From contig JBBDRZ010000007.1 of assembly GCA_040905185.1 (NCBI GenBank), forward strand, positions 496,001 to 560,000: DNA of 64,000 nucleotides, read 5' to 3'. Under the pieces are notes generated by a model. The model was not told the DNA's origin, made no database searches, and saw only the letters and a program-made list of their open reading frames with translations. Origin of the DNA: DASTEQ01 sp040905185. Its GTDB lineage: Bacteria > Chloroflexota > Limnocylindria > QHBO01. Position numbers and translations under genes: made by a program. Shown here in pieces: positions 8,730 to 17,289 of this stretch. Every line of letters begins with the position of its first letter. The first letter of the stretch is position 1.

Positions 8730-10755
8730 CGCCTTCGGCCGGCGCCTCGTCTCCCCCGCCTGGGTCGGTCGGCGGCCCACGCCGGGCTCGACGTCGCCAG
8801 ACGAAGGCCGCCCCGCTCCCCACGACCAACAGGACGCCACCGCTCGCCGCCAGCCTCTCGGCGCCGCGGTCGTCGGCCTCGTCCAGGGTGAGCATGACCG
8901 AGCCAGCCCCGGACGCGGCCGCCTCGCTGTCACCCTCCTCCCAGGCCTCGCGGGCGGCCGCCAGCTCGAGGCCCGGATCCGAGAACAGGAGGCCGACCCA
9001 CGCCACGAAGCCGGGATCCGCGGCCAGCGCGGTCGTGGCTTCCCGTATGTCCTCGACCGCGGTCAGCTCGGACTCGCCCTCATCCAGCGCGGCTTCCAAT
9101 CCATCGTTGCCTTCGAACGCGGCCTGCAGCTGGTCCGGCGGCGTGAGCTCCAGGTCGGCCGCCAGATCTGCGATGGCATCCGCCTTGGCCAGCACCCGGT
9201 CGGCCAGCTCGAGCTCGGCGACGACGTCCTCGAACTGCCAGCTGCTCAGGTCATAACGGATCAGCTCGGGCAGCTCCCAGTCTCCAGCCGCTGCCACGCC
9301 CGCGAAGTAGAGTGCGCGCGTCTCGGCGCGCTCGGTCAGCTGCGCTTTCTGCGCGTCGTTCACGACCCATTCGGACCACAGGTCGTCGTACGCGGCTGCG
9401 GTCCGCTCCTCGAGCAGGTCCAGCAGGCGCTGCCAGCCCTGCTGGGTGATGGCCACGCCGGTCCGGGGCGCACTCGCGGCGTGGAGTGGCTGGTAGGCCA
9501 TCTCGGCGTCGTTGGCGGCGCGCCACACGGCCCGCAGACCGTCAAAATCGGTCCGATCGAAGATCAGCTCCGCCAGGTTGTAGGCCGCGGCATATGCGAA
9601 CGCCTCGACATCGGGGCCCTCCAGACCGATCCCGGCCCAGTCGTTGAGCGGGATCCGGGCCGCCAGCAGGTCATCGGTCAGGGTGAAGGTCTCGCCGGTA
9701 ACCCCGATCGCCTCGGCGGAGTGGACGGCGTAGAACTCGGCCCACGCCTCGCCGATCCATCGGTCGCGGAAGAGATCGTCGTTGAACCAGACATGGGCGG
9801 CTTCATGCAGGGTCACCGTGGCATCGGCGTCGTACCGGACGTTGATCTTCTCGGTCGTCTGGTTGTAGATCCCCGCGTAGTCGCCCAGCCGGTTGGCGGA
9901 CTCCTCGACCTTGAGGTTGCCGAACACCGCCCACGGCAGCCCGATGAGCTCGGCCAGGACCGGCAGCCCTACGGTCAGCAGATCCTGGGTGCGCGCCGCC
10001 CAGTCCGGGTCGTCGTCCCAGGCCCGAATGATCACGCTGGCCTCCGCGTCGCCCACGGTCAGGGTGAAGGGGATGCTGGTGAACAGGCCTGGACGCTCGG
10101 CCGTGACGTACGCGAACCAGATCGAGGCGTTGCTCACGCTGGCGGCGAGTCGGACCGACCCGTCGCCCTGGACGGTCTCGCTCAGCGGTCCGCCATACAC
10201 GCTGGGGGTGAAGGTTGGCGGAAGCAGGACCACCACGCTGTTGCCTGAGGCCCCATCGCTGCCGAATGCCCAGACCGGGAATGCGGCCACGCTGTGGCCG
10301 ATCCGAAAGTCGCGGTCCGCGGTCCCGCCCGGGTCGACCATGTCGAAGGTGATCCGATATCCGTAGCTCTGCCCATGAAAGACGGCCGTCCCGAATTCGA
10401 TCTCGATCCGGGTGACGTCGGCCGTGGCCGTGGCGCTGGCCCGAAGCGGAACTCCACTCGAGGTGACGGCCACGTTGCTCACGTCGGGCGGCACGGAGAT
10501 CGTGAGGCCGGAGTAGTAGATCCGCCCCTCAGGCGTGTCCACCTCGTAGGAGGTCGATACCGCGTCGATGGTCACGCGGACCCGCGCCAGGTCGGGTTGG
10601 ACCAGGTACGTCGCGTCGGCGACGGTGACCAGGCCTCCGCCGGCTCGAACGTCGGCTGGACCAAGGGGCACGGCCGCGGCCAGCGCGGCAAGGACGAGGC
10701 CCAGAATCGCGGCCCGCGGTGCGGCCTGCAGTGAGCCCCGGGTCAATGCCCGCAT
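8671..10755 (-). CDS. Secreted, membrane-anchored HExxH metallopeptidase-like protein
   Basis: A 694-residue protein. The N-terminal signal sequence runs over residues 1-38. A beta-rich N-terminal region follows, then HEAAH at 317-321 with a downstream GEAWAEFYA segment that can supply the third zinc ligand, as in M1/M61-like gluzincins. A coiled, Glu/Ala-rich region precedes a C-terminal helix near 635-652 and an acidic Pro/Ala tail. It probably sits outside the membrane, anchored at its C-terminus. ATG 10755 is 6 nt after TATGCT, suggesting a leaderless start. No specific peptidase family is assigned. Confidence 0.75.
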   Translation of the reverse strand: MRALTRGSLQAAPRAAILGLVLAALAAAVPLGPADVRAGGGLVTVADATYLVQPDLARVRVTIDAVSTSYEVDTPEGRIYYSGLTISVPPDVSNVAVTSSGVPLRASATATADVTRIEIEFGTAVFHGQSYGYRITFDMVDPGGTADRDFRIGHSVAAFPVWAFGSDGASGNSVVVLLPPTFTPSVYGGPLSETVQGDGSVRLAASVSNASIWFAYVTAERPGLFTSIPFTLTVGDAEASVIIRAWDDDPDWAARTQDLLTVGLPVLAELIGLPWAVFGNLKVEESANRLGDYAGIYNQTTEKINVRYDADATVTLHEAAHVWFNDDLFRDRWIGEAWAEFYAVHSAEAIGVTGETFTLTDDLLAARIPLNDWAGIGLEGPDVEAFAYAAAYNLAELIFDRTDFDGLRAVWRAANDAEMAYQPLHAASAPRTGVAITQQGWQRLLDLLEERTAAAYDDLWSEWVVNDAQKAQLTERAETRALYFAGVAAAGDWELPELIRYDLSSWQFEDVVAELELADRVLAKADAIADLAADLELTPPDQLQAAFEGNDGLEAALDEGESELTAVEDIREATTALAADPGFVAWVGLLFSDPGLELAAAREAWEEGDSEAAASGAGSVMLTLDEADDRGAERLAASGGVLLVVGSGAAFVWRRRARRGPPTDPGGGDEAPAEGDAPAAEDQAPAAGDDEATG

Positions 10756-10770
10756 GGGGTGAGCATACAG

Positions 10771-10796
10771 AGCGCCCGGGCGGCGGCCCGGGCGCT
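10771..10796 (-). terminator. Hairpin between trxA and the peptidase-like gene
   Basis: AGCGCCCGGG and CCCGGGCGCT form a perfect 10-bp stem with a 6-nt loop, 28 bp after the trxA stop. There is no U-run, so it may act as a stabilising 3' hairpin or a weak terminator. Confidence 0.5.
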
Positions 10797-10823
10797 GGGT
10801 TGGGCGGGGCTGGAGGCTGAGGC

Positions 10824-11165
10824 TTACGCCGAGGCGGCCAGGCTGTCCAGGCCGAACGCCGTCTCCAATGCAGCCATGGGCCGGAACCCGACCGCGGCCT
10901 TGGGTGGCTGACCCTTCTGGAAGTAGGCGACGGTCGGGATGCTCATGATCCCGAAGTGGGATGCGATGTGCGGGTTGGCATCGACGTCGAGCTTGTAGAC
11001 GTCGACCTGGCCGGCGTACTTCTCGGCAATCTTGTCGATCTCGGGCGCGACCAGGCGACAGGGACCGCACCAGGCGGCCCAGAAGTCGACGATGACCGGG
11101 CGATCATTCTGGGTCACCAGCTCGTCGAAGGTGGCATCGGTGACCTCGGGGACGTTGGAGGACAT
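10824..11165 (-). CDS. trxA: Thioredoxin
   Basis: A 113-residue thioredoxin with the WCGPC active site (C33, C36) and the cis-proline segment SIPTVAYF. It reduces protein disulfides in the cytoplasm using thioredoxin reductase, which is not in the window. It follows the arsR gene by 42 bp on the same strand and probably shares its promoter and operator, so it may be induced by whatever that repressor senses. An AAAGG-type ribosome site lies upstream. Confidence 0.95.
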   Translation of the reverse strand: MSSNVPEVTDATFDELVTQNDRPVIVDFWAAWCGPCRLVAPEIDKIAEKYAGQVDVYKLDVDANPHIASHFGIMSIPTVAYFQKGQPPKAAVGFRPMAALETAFGLDSLAASA

Positions 11166-11207
11166 TGGCTCAGTGGTTCCTTTCGTGGACTGTTGGTGGG
11201 GCGCCGT

Positions 11208-11504
11208 TCAGCCGGCGACCCGTTGCAGGGCGCCGACCAGGTCCAGCACGCTGCGATCGGCGATGCGGTACAGGACGGTGCTGCCGTCACGGCGGCTGGC
11301 GACGATGCCGGCAGCGCGGAGGACAGCGAGGTGTTGGCTCATGTTCGGGACCTGGCACCCGACGTTCCGAGACAGGTCCCCGACCGAGCGCTCGCCGCCA
11401 TCGGCGAGGAACTCGAGGACGCACAGCCGCTTGGGGTCCGCCAGGGCACGGGCCACCGCCGCGGAGCGGTCGCGTTGTGCCTCGGCCGGGAGAGCGGTGG
11501 TCAT
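11208..11504 (-). CDS. ArsR/SmtB family repressor with two cysteines
   Basis: A 98-residue winged-helix protein. The recognition helix lies near QVPNMSQHLAVLRAAG and the wing near RRDGSTVLYRI. Cysteines are C28 and C50 only; the metal-binding ELCVC motif of arsenic sensors is absent. ATG 11504 is chosen because an upstream start would read through the operator. Given thioredoxin downstream and a palindrome upstream, I infer a thiol- or sulfur-responsive autorepressor, though a metal sensor is possible. Confidence 0.85.
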   Translation of the reverse strand: MTTALPAEAQRDRSAAVARALADPKRLCVLEFLADGGERSVGDLSRNVGCQVPNMSQHLAVLRAAGIVASRRDGSTVLYRIADRSVLDLVGALQRVAG

Positions 11505-11527
11505 CACGAAGGTGACGGTATCAGTAG

Positions 11528-11543
11528 TTGCGCAATCGCGCAA
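11528..11543. promoter_or_regulatory. ArsR-type operator palindrome
   Basis: TTGCGC-AATC-GCGCAA is a perfect 6-bp inverted repeat lying between the divergent arsR-trxA unit and the small zinc-ribbon gene. Its position suits autoregulation and possibly control of both directions. Confidence 0.7.
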
Positions 11544-11591
11544 GTAGTATGCGACAGGAGAGGTGTCGCGGAGCGCACCGACAGTGCGCGC

Positions 11592-11747
11592 ATGACTGTT
11601 CACCTGATCTGCCCCTGGTGCGACGACGAGGTCGCGTTCGAGGTCGACCGAGATTCCGATGAGCTGCTGTGCAGCGCGTGCGGAACGAGCTTCGACTTCG
11701 CGCCCGACCCGGCCGTCACCTACGCCCTGCTGTACGAGGCCGCCTGA
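11592..11747 (+). CDS. Small zinc-ribbon protein
   Basis: A 51-residue protein with two CxxC pairs (C7/C10 in CPWC and C27/C30 in CSAC), the spacing of a zinc ribbon, and an acidic middle. It is divergent from arsR-trxA across the operator palindrome. Similar short proteins are common beside regulators but have no known role. A weak GGAG lies about 19 nt upstream, so the start may be leaderless. Confidence 0.65.
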   Translation: MTVHLICPWCDDEVAFEVDRDSDELLCSACGTSFDFAPDPAVTYALLYEAA

Positions 11748-11763
11748 ACCGCCACGATATCGG

Positions 11764-12282
11764 CTAGGGCTTCGGCTCCTCGCTGATCTCGATACGCTCG
11801 ATGCGGTCGCCGAGGACCGTGTCGCGGGATGGATCGCGCTCGCGAAGGGAGAGCAGCACGTCCATGCCGTCCGTCACGCGACCGAACACGGAGTGCTTCC
11901 CATCGAGATGCGGCGTCGGCGCGAAGGTGATGAAGAATTGGCTGCCATTCGTGTTCGGGCCGGCGTTGGCCATCGACAGCACGCCCGCCGCGTCGTGGTG
12001 CAGCCGCGGACTGAACTCATCGCCGAACTGGTAGCCCGGGCCACCGGTCCCGGTCCCCGTCGGATCACCGCCCTGGGCCATGAAGCCGCGGATGACCCGA
12101 TGGAAGGTCGTCCCGTCATAGAACCCCGCCCGCGCCAGGTTCACGAAGTTCTCCACCGTGAGTGGCGCATCGGCAGCGAACAGCTCACACACGATCTCGC
12201 CCCGCTCGGTGGCGAACCGGGCCGCGTACGCCTTCGACGTGTCGAGGGCGCCGGTTGGGGGTGTCGCCGAATCAGTGCTCAA
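11764..12282 (-). CDS. Peptidyl-prolyl cis-trans isomerase, cyclophilin type
   Basis: A 172-residue cyclophilin that isomerises Xaa-Pro bonds during folding. Family motifs are TTFHRVIRGFMAQGGDPTG (catalytic Arg included), the GSQFFITFAPTPHLDGKH segment and FGRVTDGMDV. No signal peptide is present, so it is cytoplasmic. Its start overlaps the end of the upstream lipoprotein gene by 11 bp, implying one transcript. Confidence 0.95.
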   Translation of the reverse strand: MSTDSATPPTGALDTSKAYAARFATERGEIVCELFAADAPLTVENFVNLARAGFYDGTTFHRVIRGFMAQGGDPTGTGTGGPGYQFGDEFSPRLHHDAAGVLSMANAGPNTNGSQFFITFAPTPHLDGKHSVFGRVTDGMDVLLSLRERDPSRDTVLGDRIERIEISEEPKP

Positions 12283-12895
12283 GGTCGATCACGATGCGGC
12301 TCGGGTCGCTGAGCACGAAGGCGCGCAGGCATCCCTCGCCGGCCATCCCCACGTACCAGTTGTTGATCGCCTCGAAGTCGCCCCGCTCGATGAGGTCCAC
12401 CAGCTGGTCGAAGCCCGGTCCGAACTCGGTGGGACCGGTGTAGGTGGGGCTCCCGTCGTCGCCGACCTTGGTGCCGCCGTTGAGAATGATCTGCAGGAAC
12501 GCCGACCCGTTGACCGCCATCGGCATACCGCTTGGATCCATGCTGAACGGCGGGTCAGCGGCTTCGATCCGGAACTCCGGTGTCCCGTCCTCCATGAACT
12601 CGAACACGATGCGGTCGTACCCGGCGTGGGTGCCCACCCGCACGTCGGCGAGATGAGCGAGCCCGATGCTGGCCGCACCGATGATCGGCAGATCGCAGAC
12701 GAAGTCGGGTAGTCCACCGCTCGGCGTCTCGGAATCAGTTGCCTCGGCTGAACCCAATGCGGATGGTTCCCCGGACGCGGCCACCGACGCCGAAGGCGGC
12801 GACCCTGACGCTCCGGGGACGGGGCTGGAAGCCGATGGCACGCAGGCCGTTAGGACCAGGAGCGTGGCAGTCAGGAGGCGCCAGGACCGGGACAT
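12272..12895 (-). CDS. AMIN-like domain lipoprotein
   Basis: A 207-residue lipoprotein with lipobox LTAC (C18), a Ser/Pro/Ala linker of about 45 residues, and a C-terminal AMIN-like domain that starts at DFVCDLPI and includes GTHAGYDRIVFEF. AMIN-like domains are found on extracytoplasmic proteins and are thought to bind cell-envelope polymers. A clear paralogue of the domain is encoded at 48506-49255, attached there to an anti-sigma-like module. ATG 12895 gives the best signal sequence. Confidence 0.8.
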   Translation of the reverse strand: MSRSWRLLTATLLVLTACVPSASSPVPGASGSPPSASVAASGEPSALGSAEATDSETPSGGLPDFVCDLPIIGAASIGLAHLADVRVGTHAGYDRIVFEFMEDGTPEFRIEAADPPFSMDPSGMPMAVNGSAFLQIILNGGTKVGDDGSPTYTGPTEFGPGFDQLVDLIERGDFEAINNWYVGMAGEGCLRAFVLSDPSRIVIDLEH

Positions 12896-12937
12896 GGGCG
12901 TCAAATGGTACTCGCCCCGTCCGGGCACAATGCGCCG

Positions 12938-13909
12938 GTGACCCGGCCCGATCAGCGCCCCACGTCGCCCTGGGCGGTCGCGGCCGCCCTGCTGATCGTG
13001 TACGTGGTCTGGGGCTCGACCTACCTCGCCATCGCGGTCATGATCCAGACCCTGCCGCCGCTGGTGGCCGCAGGCGTCCGCTATGCCACAGCAGGTCTAC
13101 TGTTGCTGGCCGGGATCGCGATCTGGCGGCGCGCGCGCCGCCAGCCGGGCGAGCGGCCGAGCTGGCTCCACTGGCGCTCGGCGCTCATCATCGGCACCCT
13201 CCTCCTGCTGGGCGGGAACGGGGGCGTGGTGCTCGCCGAGCAGCGCATCCCGTCGGGGATCGCGGCCCTGATCGTGGCCACCTCGCCGATCTGGATGGCC
13301 ATCTTCGAGGCCCTGGTGGCAGGGCAACGTCCCAGCCGGCTGGCGCTCGCCGGTCTTGTGGCGGGCGCGGTGGGCGTGGGCATCCTGGTCGTCCCGCTGG
13401 AGGGGGTCGCGGCCATCGACCCGGTCGGGATCGGCCTGGTGGCCGGGGCGGCCGTCTGCTGGTCTCTGGGGTCCATCTATGCCCGCCGCGCTCCGTTGCC
13501 GCGCTCGCCATTCCAGGGCGCCGGGCTCGAGATGGTCGCGGGTGGGACGGTGATGCTGGGGGTCGGCCTCCTGCGCGGCGAGCTGTCGGCGGTCGATCCC
13601 AGCACCTTCTCCAGCGCGTCGTTGCTGGCGGTCCTCTACCTCATCGTGTTCGGCTCGGTTGTGGCCTTCACGGCCTATATCTGGGTCCTGCACCATGCCT
13701 CGATCAGCGTGGTCTCGACCTACGCCTACGTGAACCCGGTGGTGGCCGTGGCGCTCGGCGCCATCGTGCTCAGCGAGCCCATGACGCCACGAACCTGGCT
13801 GGCGAGCCTGATCATCATCGGCGCGGTGGTCGCCATGGTCAGCGGCCGGCCGCGGGACGTGCCGGAGCCCGAAGCGGCCGTGGAGCCGACGGCGGAGCGC
13901 ACCGCCTAG
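12938..13909 (+). CDS. EamA/DMT family transporter
   Basis: About 323 residues with ten predicted membrane helices in two EamA repeats. Typical family stretches are VVWGSTYLAIAV in helix 1 and the ALGAIVLSEPMTPRTW region near the end. Exported substrates are unknown (amino acids or metabolites in relatives). GTG 12938 follows CACAAT by 6 nt. It ends tail to tail with the CapA-like gene, with a 4-bp overlap. A second, distinct EamA gene is at 43804-44748. Confidence 0.85.
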   Translation: MTRPDQRPTSPWAVAAALLIVYVVWGSTYLAIAVMIQTLPPLVAAGVRYATAGLLLLAGIAIWRRARRQPGERPSWLHWRSALIIGTLLLLGGNGGVVLAEQRIPSGIAALIVATSPIWMAIFEALVAGQRPSRLALAGLVAGAVGVGILVVPLEGVAAIDPVGIGLVAGAAVCWSLGSIYARRAPLPRSPFQGAGLEMVAGGTVMLGVGLLRGELSAVDPSTFSSASLLAVLYLIVFGSVVAFTAYIWVLHHASISVVSTYAYVNPVVAVALGAIVLSEPMTPRTWLASLIIIGAVVAMVSGRPRDVPEPEAAVEPTAERTA

Positions 13910-15537
13910 TGGGCCCAGCCCGAGCTGTCGTAGACGCGCCGCAGGACGTGCGCTCCGTCGGTCAGCGGATCGGTCAGAGCCGGCTGGGCCTGGTCCAGGA
14001 TGATGTAGGGATACAGGCGGACCTGGGCCACCTCGGTACCCCGGAACGCGAGCTCCACGATGACCCCCTCCTGCGTCTCCTGGCTCCAATCCTGGCCGAA
14101 CAGGAAGTTGCCATGGCTGCCAATCGCGTAGTGAAGCGCGCCGTCATCGGTTCGGCTGAACCCAATCGGTCCGGCCCAATGCGTGCCAGAGCCCAGGATG
14201 TGGTCGCAGCCGGCCGCATAGAACATGGCCTGGTGCTGGATCTGAAGCGCACTCCATCCCGACCGATACTCCGGCAGGCCCCATTGCGGCATGCAGAACA
14301 CGAGCGCGGCTCCGGCCTCGCGCGCCCGCCGAACGGCCTCTTCCGCATTCGGCTGGTTGATCCACGCCACGCCCGGTTGATCGACACCCGCCGGGCTGGC
14401 GCCGGGGATCTCGTTGAAGCCGACGAAGGCGAAGGTCATTCCCCCGACTTCAACCAGTGCCGGCTCCAAAGCGGCCTCCAGGTCGGCACCCATGCCTGTG
14501 ATCGGGATGCCGGCCGCATAGAACTTGGCAATCGTCTCCAGGAGCCCCGCCACGCCCTGGTCCAGGACGTGGTTCGCGGCGAGGGTGGCCACGTCGACGC
14601 CGAAGTCGTCACGGAGGTGGGGCAGGACCGCCGGATCGATCGAGAACACAGTGCCGCCATTCACCTGCCAGTTGTCGACGACGGGGCATTCGAAGTCGTC
14701 GACCGTGACGTCGGCGTCCCGCACCAGGCGGGCGACGGCGCCGGTGTCCCCGGCCGGCACGGCGTCCACGATGTTGAATCCGTAGCCCACGCTGCCTGGT
14801 GCCACCGGGTTCGGATAGATCCGCCGGTAGATGGCGTGGCCGCCGTCGAAGACCCACGGCCAGCCACGGCCGAGGGTGATGGCCTGGTAGGCAACCCCCC
14901 GGTCGGGGCACGAGTCCCCGAGCGACATGAGGTTTCGGATCTCGTCTCGGTCATACGCGGTCCAGGATTCAGGTAGGCCGATTGCGCTGCCGCGCACCGG
15001 GTAGTAGTGGCGGCGAGCCCGCGGTCCGCCGAACGGGTCAGCCGGGCCGATGCGAAGGACTTTCGTGGCCGGACTGACCAGGCCGGGTGGCAGCAGCGCC
15101 AGCGCTTGCGGGTCCTCTGCCAGCGCGGTCGGGATCCGGAGGCCGTCGAGGCACTCGGTACTTCCCGCGGGGCTGACCACAGAGCCGATCACAACGCTGA
15201 CCTCGCACGGGACGAGGATGGTCCCGAGGGCCAGGTGCGCGCTCACCTCGGCCACGGTGATCTCGGACCGGAAGCCGGTCTGGCCCGTGACCACGGGGAG
15301 CGGGAATTCCGCGAGGGGCTCCGGGGTTGGGCTCGGAATGGGGGAGGGAATGGGCGTGGCGGCGGGTGGCGGCCGGTGCGTCGGGGAGGGGGTCGGGTTC
15401 GGGAAGAGGCCCGAGCAGCCGGCGAGCAGCAGCAGCGAGGCGGTCAGGAAGCGGCGAGCGGTACGTGTCGCATGACGTGCCGGCGGTGCTTCATCGCACC
15501 GCTCGCCGTGCCTCGCGTTGGATAAAGACTCCTTCAT
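13906..15537 (-). CDS. CapA-family lipoprotein (calcineurin-like metallophosphatase fold)
   Basis: A 543-residue lipoprotein: lipobox LLAGC at C41, a Pro/Ser/Thr linker to about residue 75, a region of about 170 residues with no recognised match, then a CapA/PgsA-type domain. CapA motifs include LAANHVLDQG, GTHWAGPIG and GSHGNFLFGQDW, which contribute the metal-binding Asn and His residues. CapA proteins take part in polyglutamate or capsule formation, but most members are uncharacterised. No capB/C genes are near. The start is less certain because no ribosome site is obvious. Confidence 0.8.
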   Translation of the reverse strand: MKESLSNARHGERCDEAPPARHATRTARRFLTASLLLLAGCSGLFPNPTPSPTHRPPPAATPIPSPIPSPTPEPLAEFPLPVVTGQTGFRSEITVAEVSAHLALGTILVPCEVSVVIGSVVSPAGSTECLDGLRIPTALAEDPQALALLPPGLVSPATKVLRIGPADPFGGPRARRHYYPVRGSAIGLPESWTAYDRDEIRNLMSLGDSCPDRGVAYQAITLGRGWPWVFDGGHAIYRRIYPNPVAPGSVGYGFNIVDAVPAGDTGAVARLVRDADVTVDDFECPVVDNWQVNGGTVFSIDPAVLPHLRDDFGVDVATLAANHVLDQGVAGLLETIAKFYAAGIPITGMGADLEAALEPALVEVGGMTFAFVGFNEIPGASPAGVDQPGVAWINQPNAEEAVRRAREAGAALVFCMPQWGLPEYRSGWSALQIQHQAMFYAAGCDHILGSGTHWAGPIGFSRTDDGALHYAIGSHGNFLFGQDWSQETQEGVIVELAFRGTEVAQVRLYPYIILDQAQPALTDPLTDGAHVLRRVYDSSGWAH

Positions 15538-15575
15538 CGGGTACCCATGATGGGACCAATTCTCGGAGGATACCC

Positions 15576-15704
15576 ATGCGACGCTCAACCAAACTGATCT
15601 GGCTGGCTGCCACCCTATCCCTTGCACACCAATGATGGCGTTGGGGATGTCGACACCGGACCCGGTGACTTCCCCGGTGGGGAGATCCGCGGCCAGATCC
15701 AGTA
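15576..15704 (+). pseudogene. Collapsed CHRD-domain gene (signal peptide joined to domain end)
   Basis: A strong GGAGG at 15564-15568 precedes ATG 15576, and the first 17 codons read as a signal peptide (MRRSTKLIWLAATLSLA), but the frame stops after HQ. One frame over, directly following, the DNA reads LHTNDG...PGGEIRGQIQ and then a stop at 15704, which is the characteristic end of a CHRD domain. The simplest reading is an internal deletion that removed most of the domain and shifted the frame. An assembly error at the junction is the alternative. Confidence 0.6.
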
Positions 15705-15725
15705 ACTGCTCCTGTCTGAACATGA

Positions 15726-15747
15726 GCCCCGGCAACACGGCCGGGGC
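15726..15747 (+). terminator. Hairpin after the CHRD remnant
   Basis: GCCCCGGC pairs with GCCGGGGC around a 6-nt loop, 21 bp after the remnant stop codon. It lacks a U-tract, so it may be only a weak terminator. It separates the remnant from korD. Confidence 0.45.
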
Positions 15748-15794
15748 GCATTGATACCCGCCCCGGAGGCGGCACGACTATCATCGGTCCCCCT

Positions 15795-16148
15795 ATGAGC
15801 AACGAACGGGTCGCCACCGCCCTCGATTTCGGCACCGGGACCTCGACCAACCACCACGACGGCGTGCGCTGGATCGACTACCAGAACATCACCTGGAACC
15901 CGGTTTTCTGCAAGCGCTGCGACATCTGCGTCGACATCTGCCCCAAGGGCACGCTCGTGCTGCGCGACGACGCCATCCTCGAGCTGGAGAACTGCATCCT
16001 GTGTGGCCTGTGCGAACGCTATTGTCCTGACCTGGCGATCGAGATGATCCCGGCCGCCGTGGCGGCCTACGCTGCGAAGGGTGGCCAGAAGGGGGGCGGC
16101 CAGGGAGGCGAGAGCCAGCAGGCGGCCGGCGCGGAGACCGAGGACTAG
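15795..16148 (+). CDS. korD: 2-oxoacid:ferredoxin oxidoreductase, ferredoxin-like delta subunit
   Basis: A 117-residue protein with two full 4Fe-4S motifs, CKRCDICVDICP and CILCGLCERYCP, for transfer of electrons between the TPP centre and ferredoxin. A Gly/Gln/Ala-rich C-terminal tail of about 30 residues is unusual for the family. It heads the korDABC operon; the next gene starts 4 bp after its stop. Confidence 0.9.
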   Translation: MSNERVATALDFGTGTSTNHHDGVRWIDYQNITWNPVFCKRCDICVDICPKGTLVLRDDAILELENCILCGLCERYCPDLAIEMIPAAVAAYAAKGGQKGGGQGGESQQAAGAETED

Positions 16149-16152
16149 ACCG

Positions 16153-17289
16153 ATGCGCCGCCTGGTCCAGGGCAATGAGGCGGTCTTCCGGGGCGCCATC
16201 GCGGCGGGGGCCTCGTACTACGCCGGCTACCCCATCAGCCCCTCGACCGAGATCCTGAACGTGGCCTCGGGCTGGGCGGCCCAGCACCCCGAGTTCGGCT
16301 TCCTCCAGGCCGAGGATGAGATCGCCAGCGCCAACGCCGTGATCAGCGCCTCGCTGGCAGGGGCCAAGTCCTTCACCGCCACCAGTGGCCCGGGCTTCAG
16401 CCTGATGCAGGAAGCCATCGGCTACGCGCAGAAGGTGGGCGTGCCGTGCGTGTTCGTGGACGTCCAGCGGGTCGGGCCGGCGACCGGGATGCCCACCATG
16501 CCCGGCCAGGGCGACATCCTCCAGGTTCGGTACGGGAGCAGCGGCGACTACACCCCCCTCGCGCTGTATCCGAACTCGGTCGCCGAAGCCTTCACGCTGG
16601 CGGTGGCGGCGTTCAACGCGGCGGAGGAGTCGCGCTCCCCGGTCGTTCTCCTGTCCGACACGTTCGTGGCCCACCTGAACGAGGTCGTGGACCTGGACGA
16701 GCTGGAGGCCGGCGTCACGGTCGCGCCTCGCGAGCTGGTGCCCCTGGCCCGCAACGGCGAGGCCGACCCGCGCTTTTTCGCCGGGGTCCTGATGTACGAG
16801 CACGGCCCCAACGCCGGCGAGCCGGCCACCGCCGACGCGGACGAGTACCTGCGCCAGTTCTACGCCGCCAAGCGCCGCCACCTTCAGGTGGCGGCCCGGT
16901 ACTCCCTCTATGAGCACGGCTGGAACACCGACGCCAAGATCCTGATCATCTGCTACGGGATCGTGTCGCGCGTCGCCGCGCCCCTGGCCGCCGACTACGC
17001 CCTGTTCCGCCCCATCCGGATCCACCCCATGCTCACCGATGAGCTGCGAGCGGTCGCGGATGGGTACGAACACATCGTGGCCATCGAGGCCAACGACGGG
17101 CAGTACGCAGACATGGCCGAGCTGGCCCTCCGCCGTGAGGTCAAACGCGTCCCGCTGCTCGGCGGCCGGATCAGCCTGGAGGCGGTCAATGCCGGCCTGG
17201 AGCGAGTCCTGGCCGATGGACCCGACGAGCCGCCCATCCCCCCTGCACCCGCCGAGCGCGCGACCCGCGCTCCGCTGGGGATCGGCTGA
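16153..17289 (+). CDS. korA: 2-oxoacid:ferredoxin oxidoreductase subunit alpha
   Basis: A 378-residue alpha subunit carrying the pyrimidine-binding and transketolase C-terminal-like regions. The stretch AGYPISPSTEIL and the TATSGPGFSLMQEA segment are conserved in 2-oxoglutarate and related oxidoreductases. With its partners it converts a 2-oxoacid plus CoA to acyl-CoA, CO2 and reduced ferredoxin. I favour 2-oxoglutarate as substrate because of the split KorDABC layout, but other 2-oxoacids are possible. ATG 16153 follows directly after korD; it overlaps korB by one base. Confidence 0.9.
   Translation: MRRLVQGNEAVFRGAIAAGASYYAGYPISPSTEILNVASGWAAQHPEFGFLQAEDEIASANAVISASLAGAKSFTATSGPGFSLMQEAIGYAQKVGVPCVFVDVQRVGPATGMPTMPGQGDILQVRYGSSGDYTPLALYPNSVAEAFTLAVAAFNAAEESRSPVVLLSDTFVAHLNEVVDLDELEAGVTVAPRELVPLARNGEADPRFFAGVLMYEHGPNAGEPATADADEYLRQFYAAKRRHLQVAARYSLYEHGWNTDAKILIICYGIVSRVAAPLAADYALFRPIRIHPMLTDELRAVADGYEHIVAIEANDGQYADMAELALRREVKRVPLLGGRISLEAVNAGLERVLADGPDEPPIPPAPAERATRAPLGIG

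Noticed and set aside
11176..11190. CCTTTCGTGG upstream of trxA resembling the second dyad family
   Set aside because: No inverted partner within 100 bp; it is the ribosome-site region of trxA.
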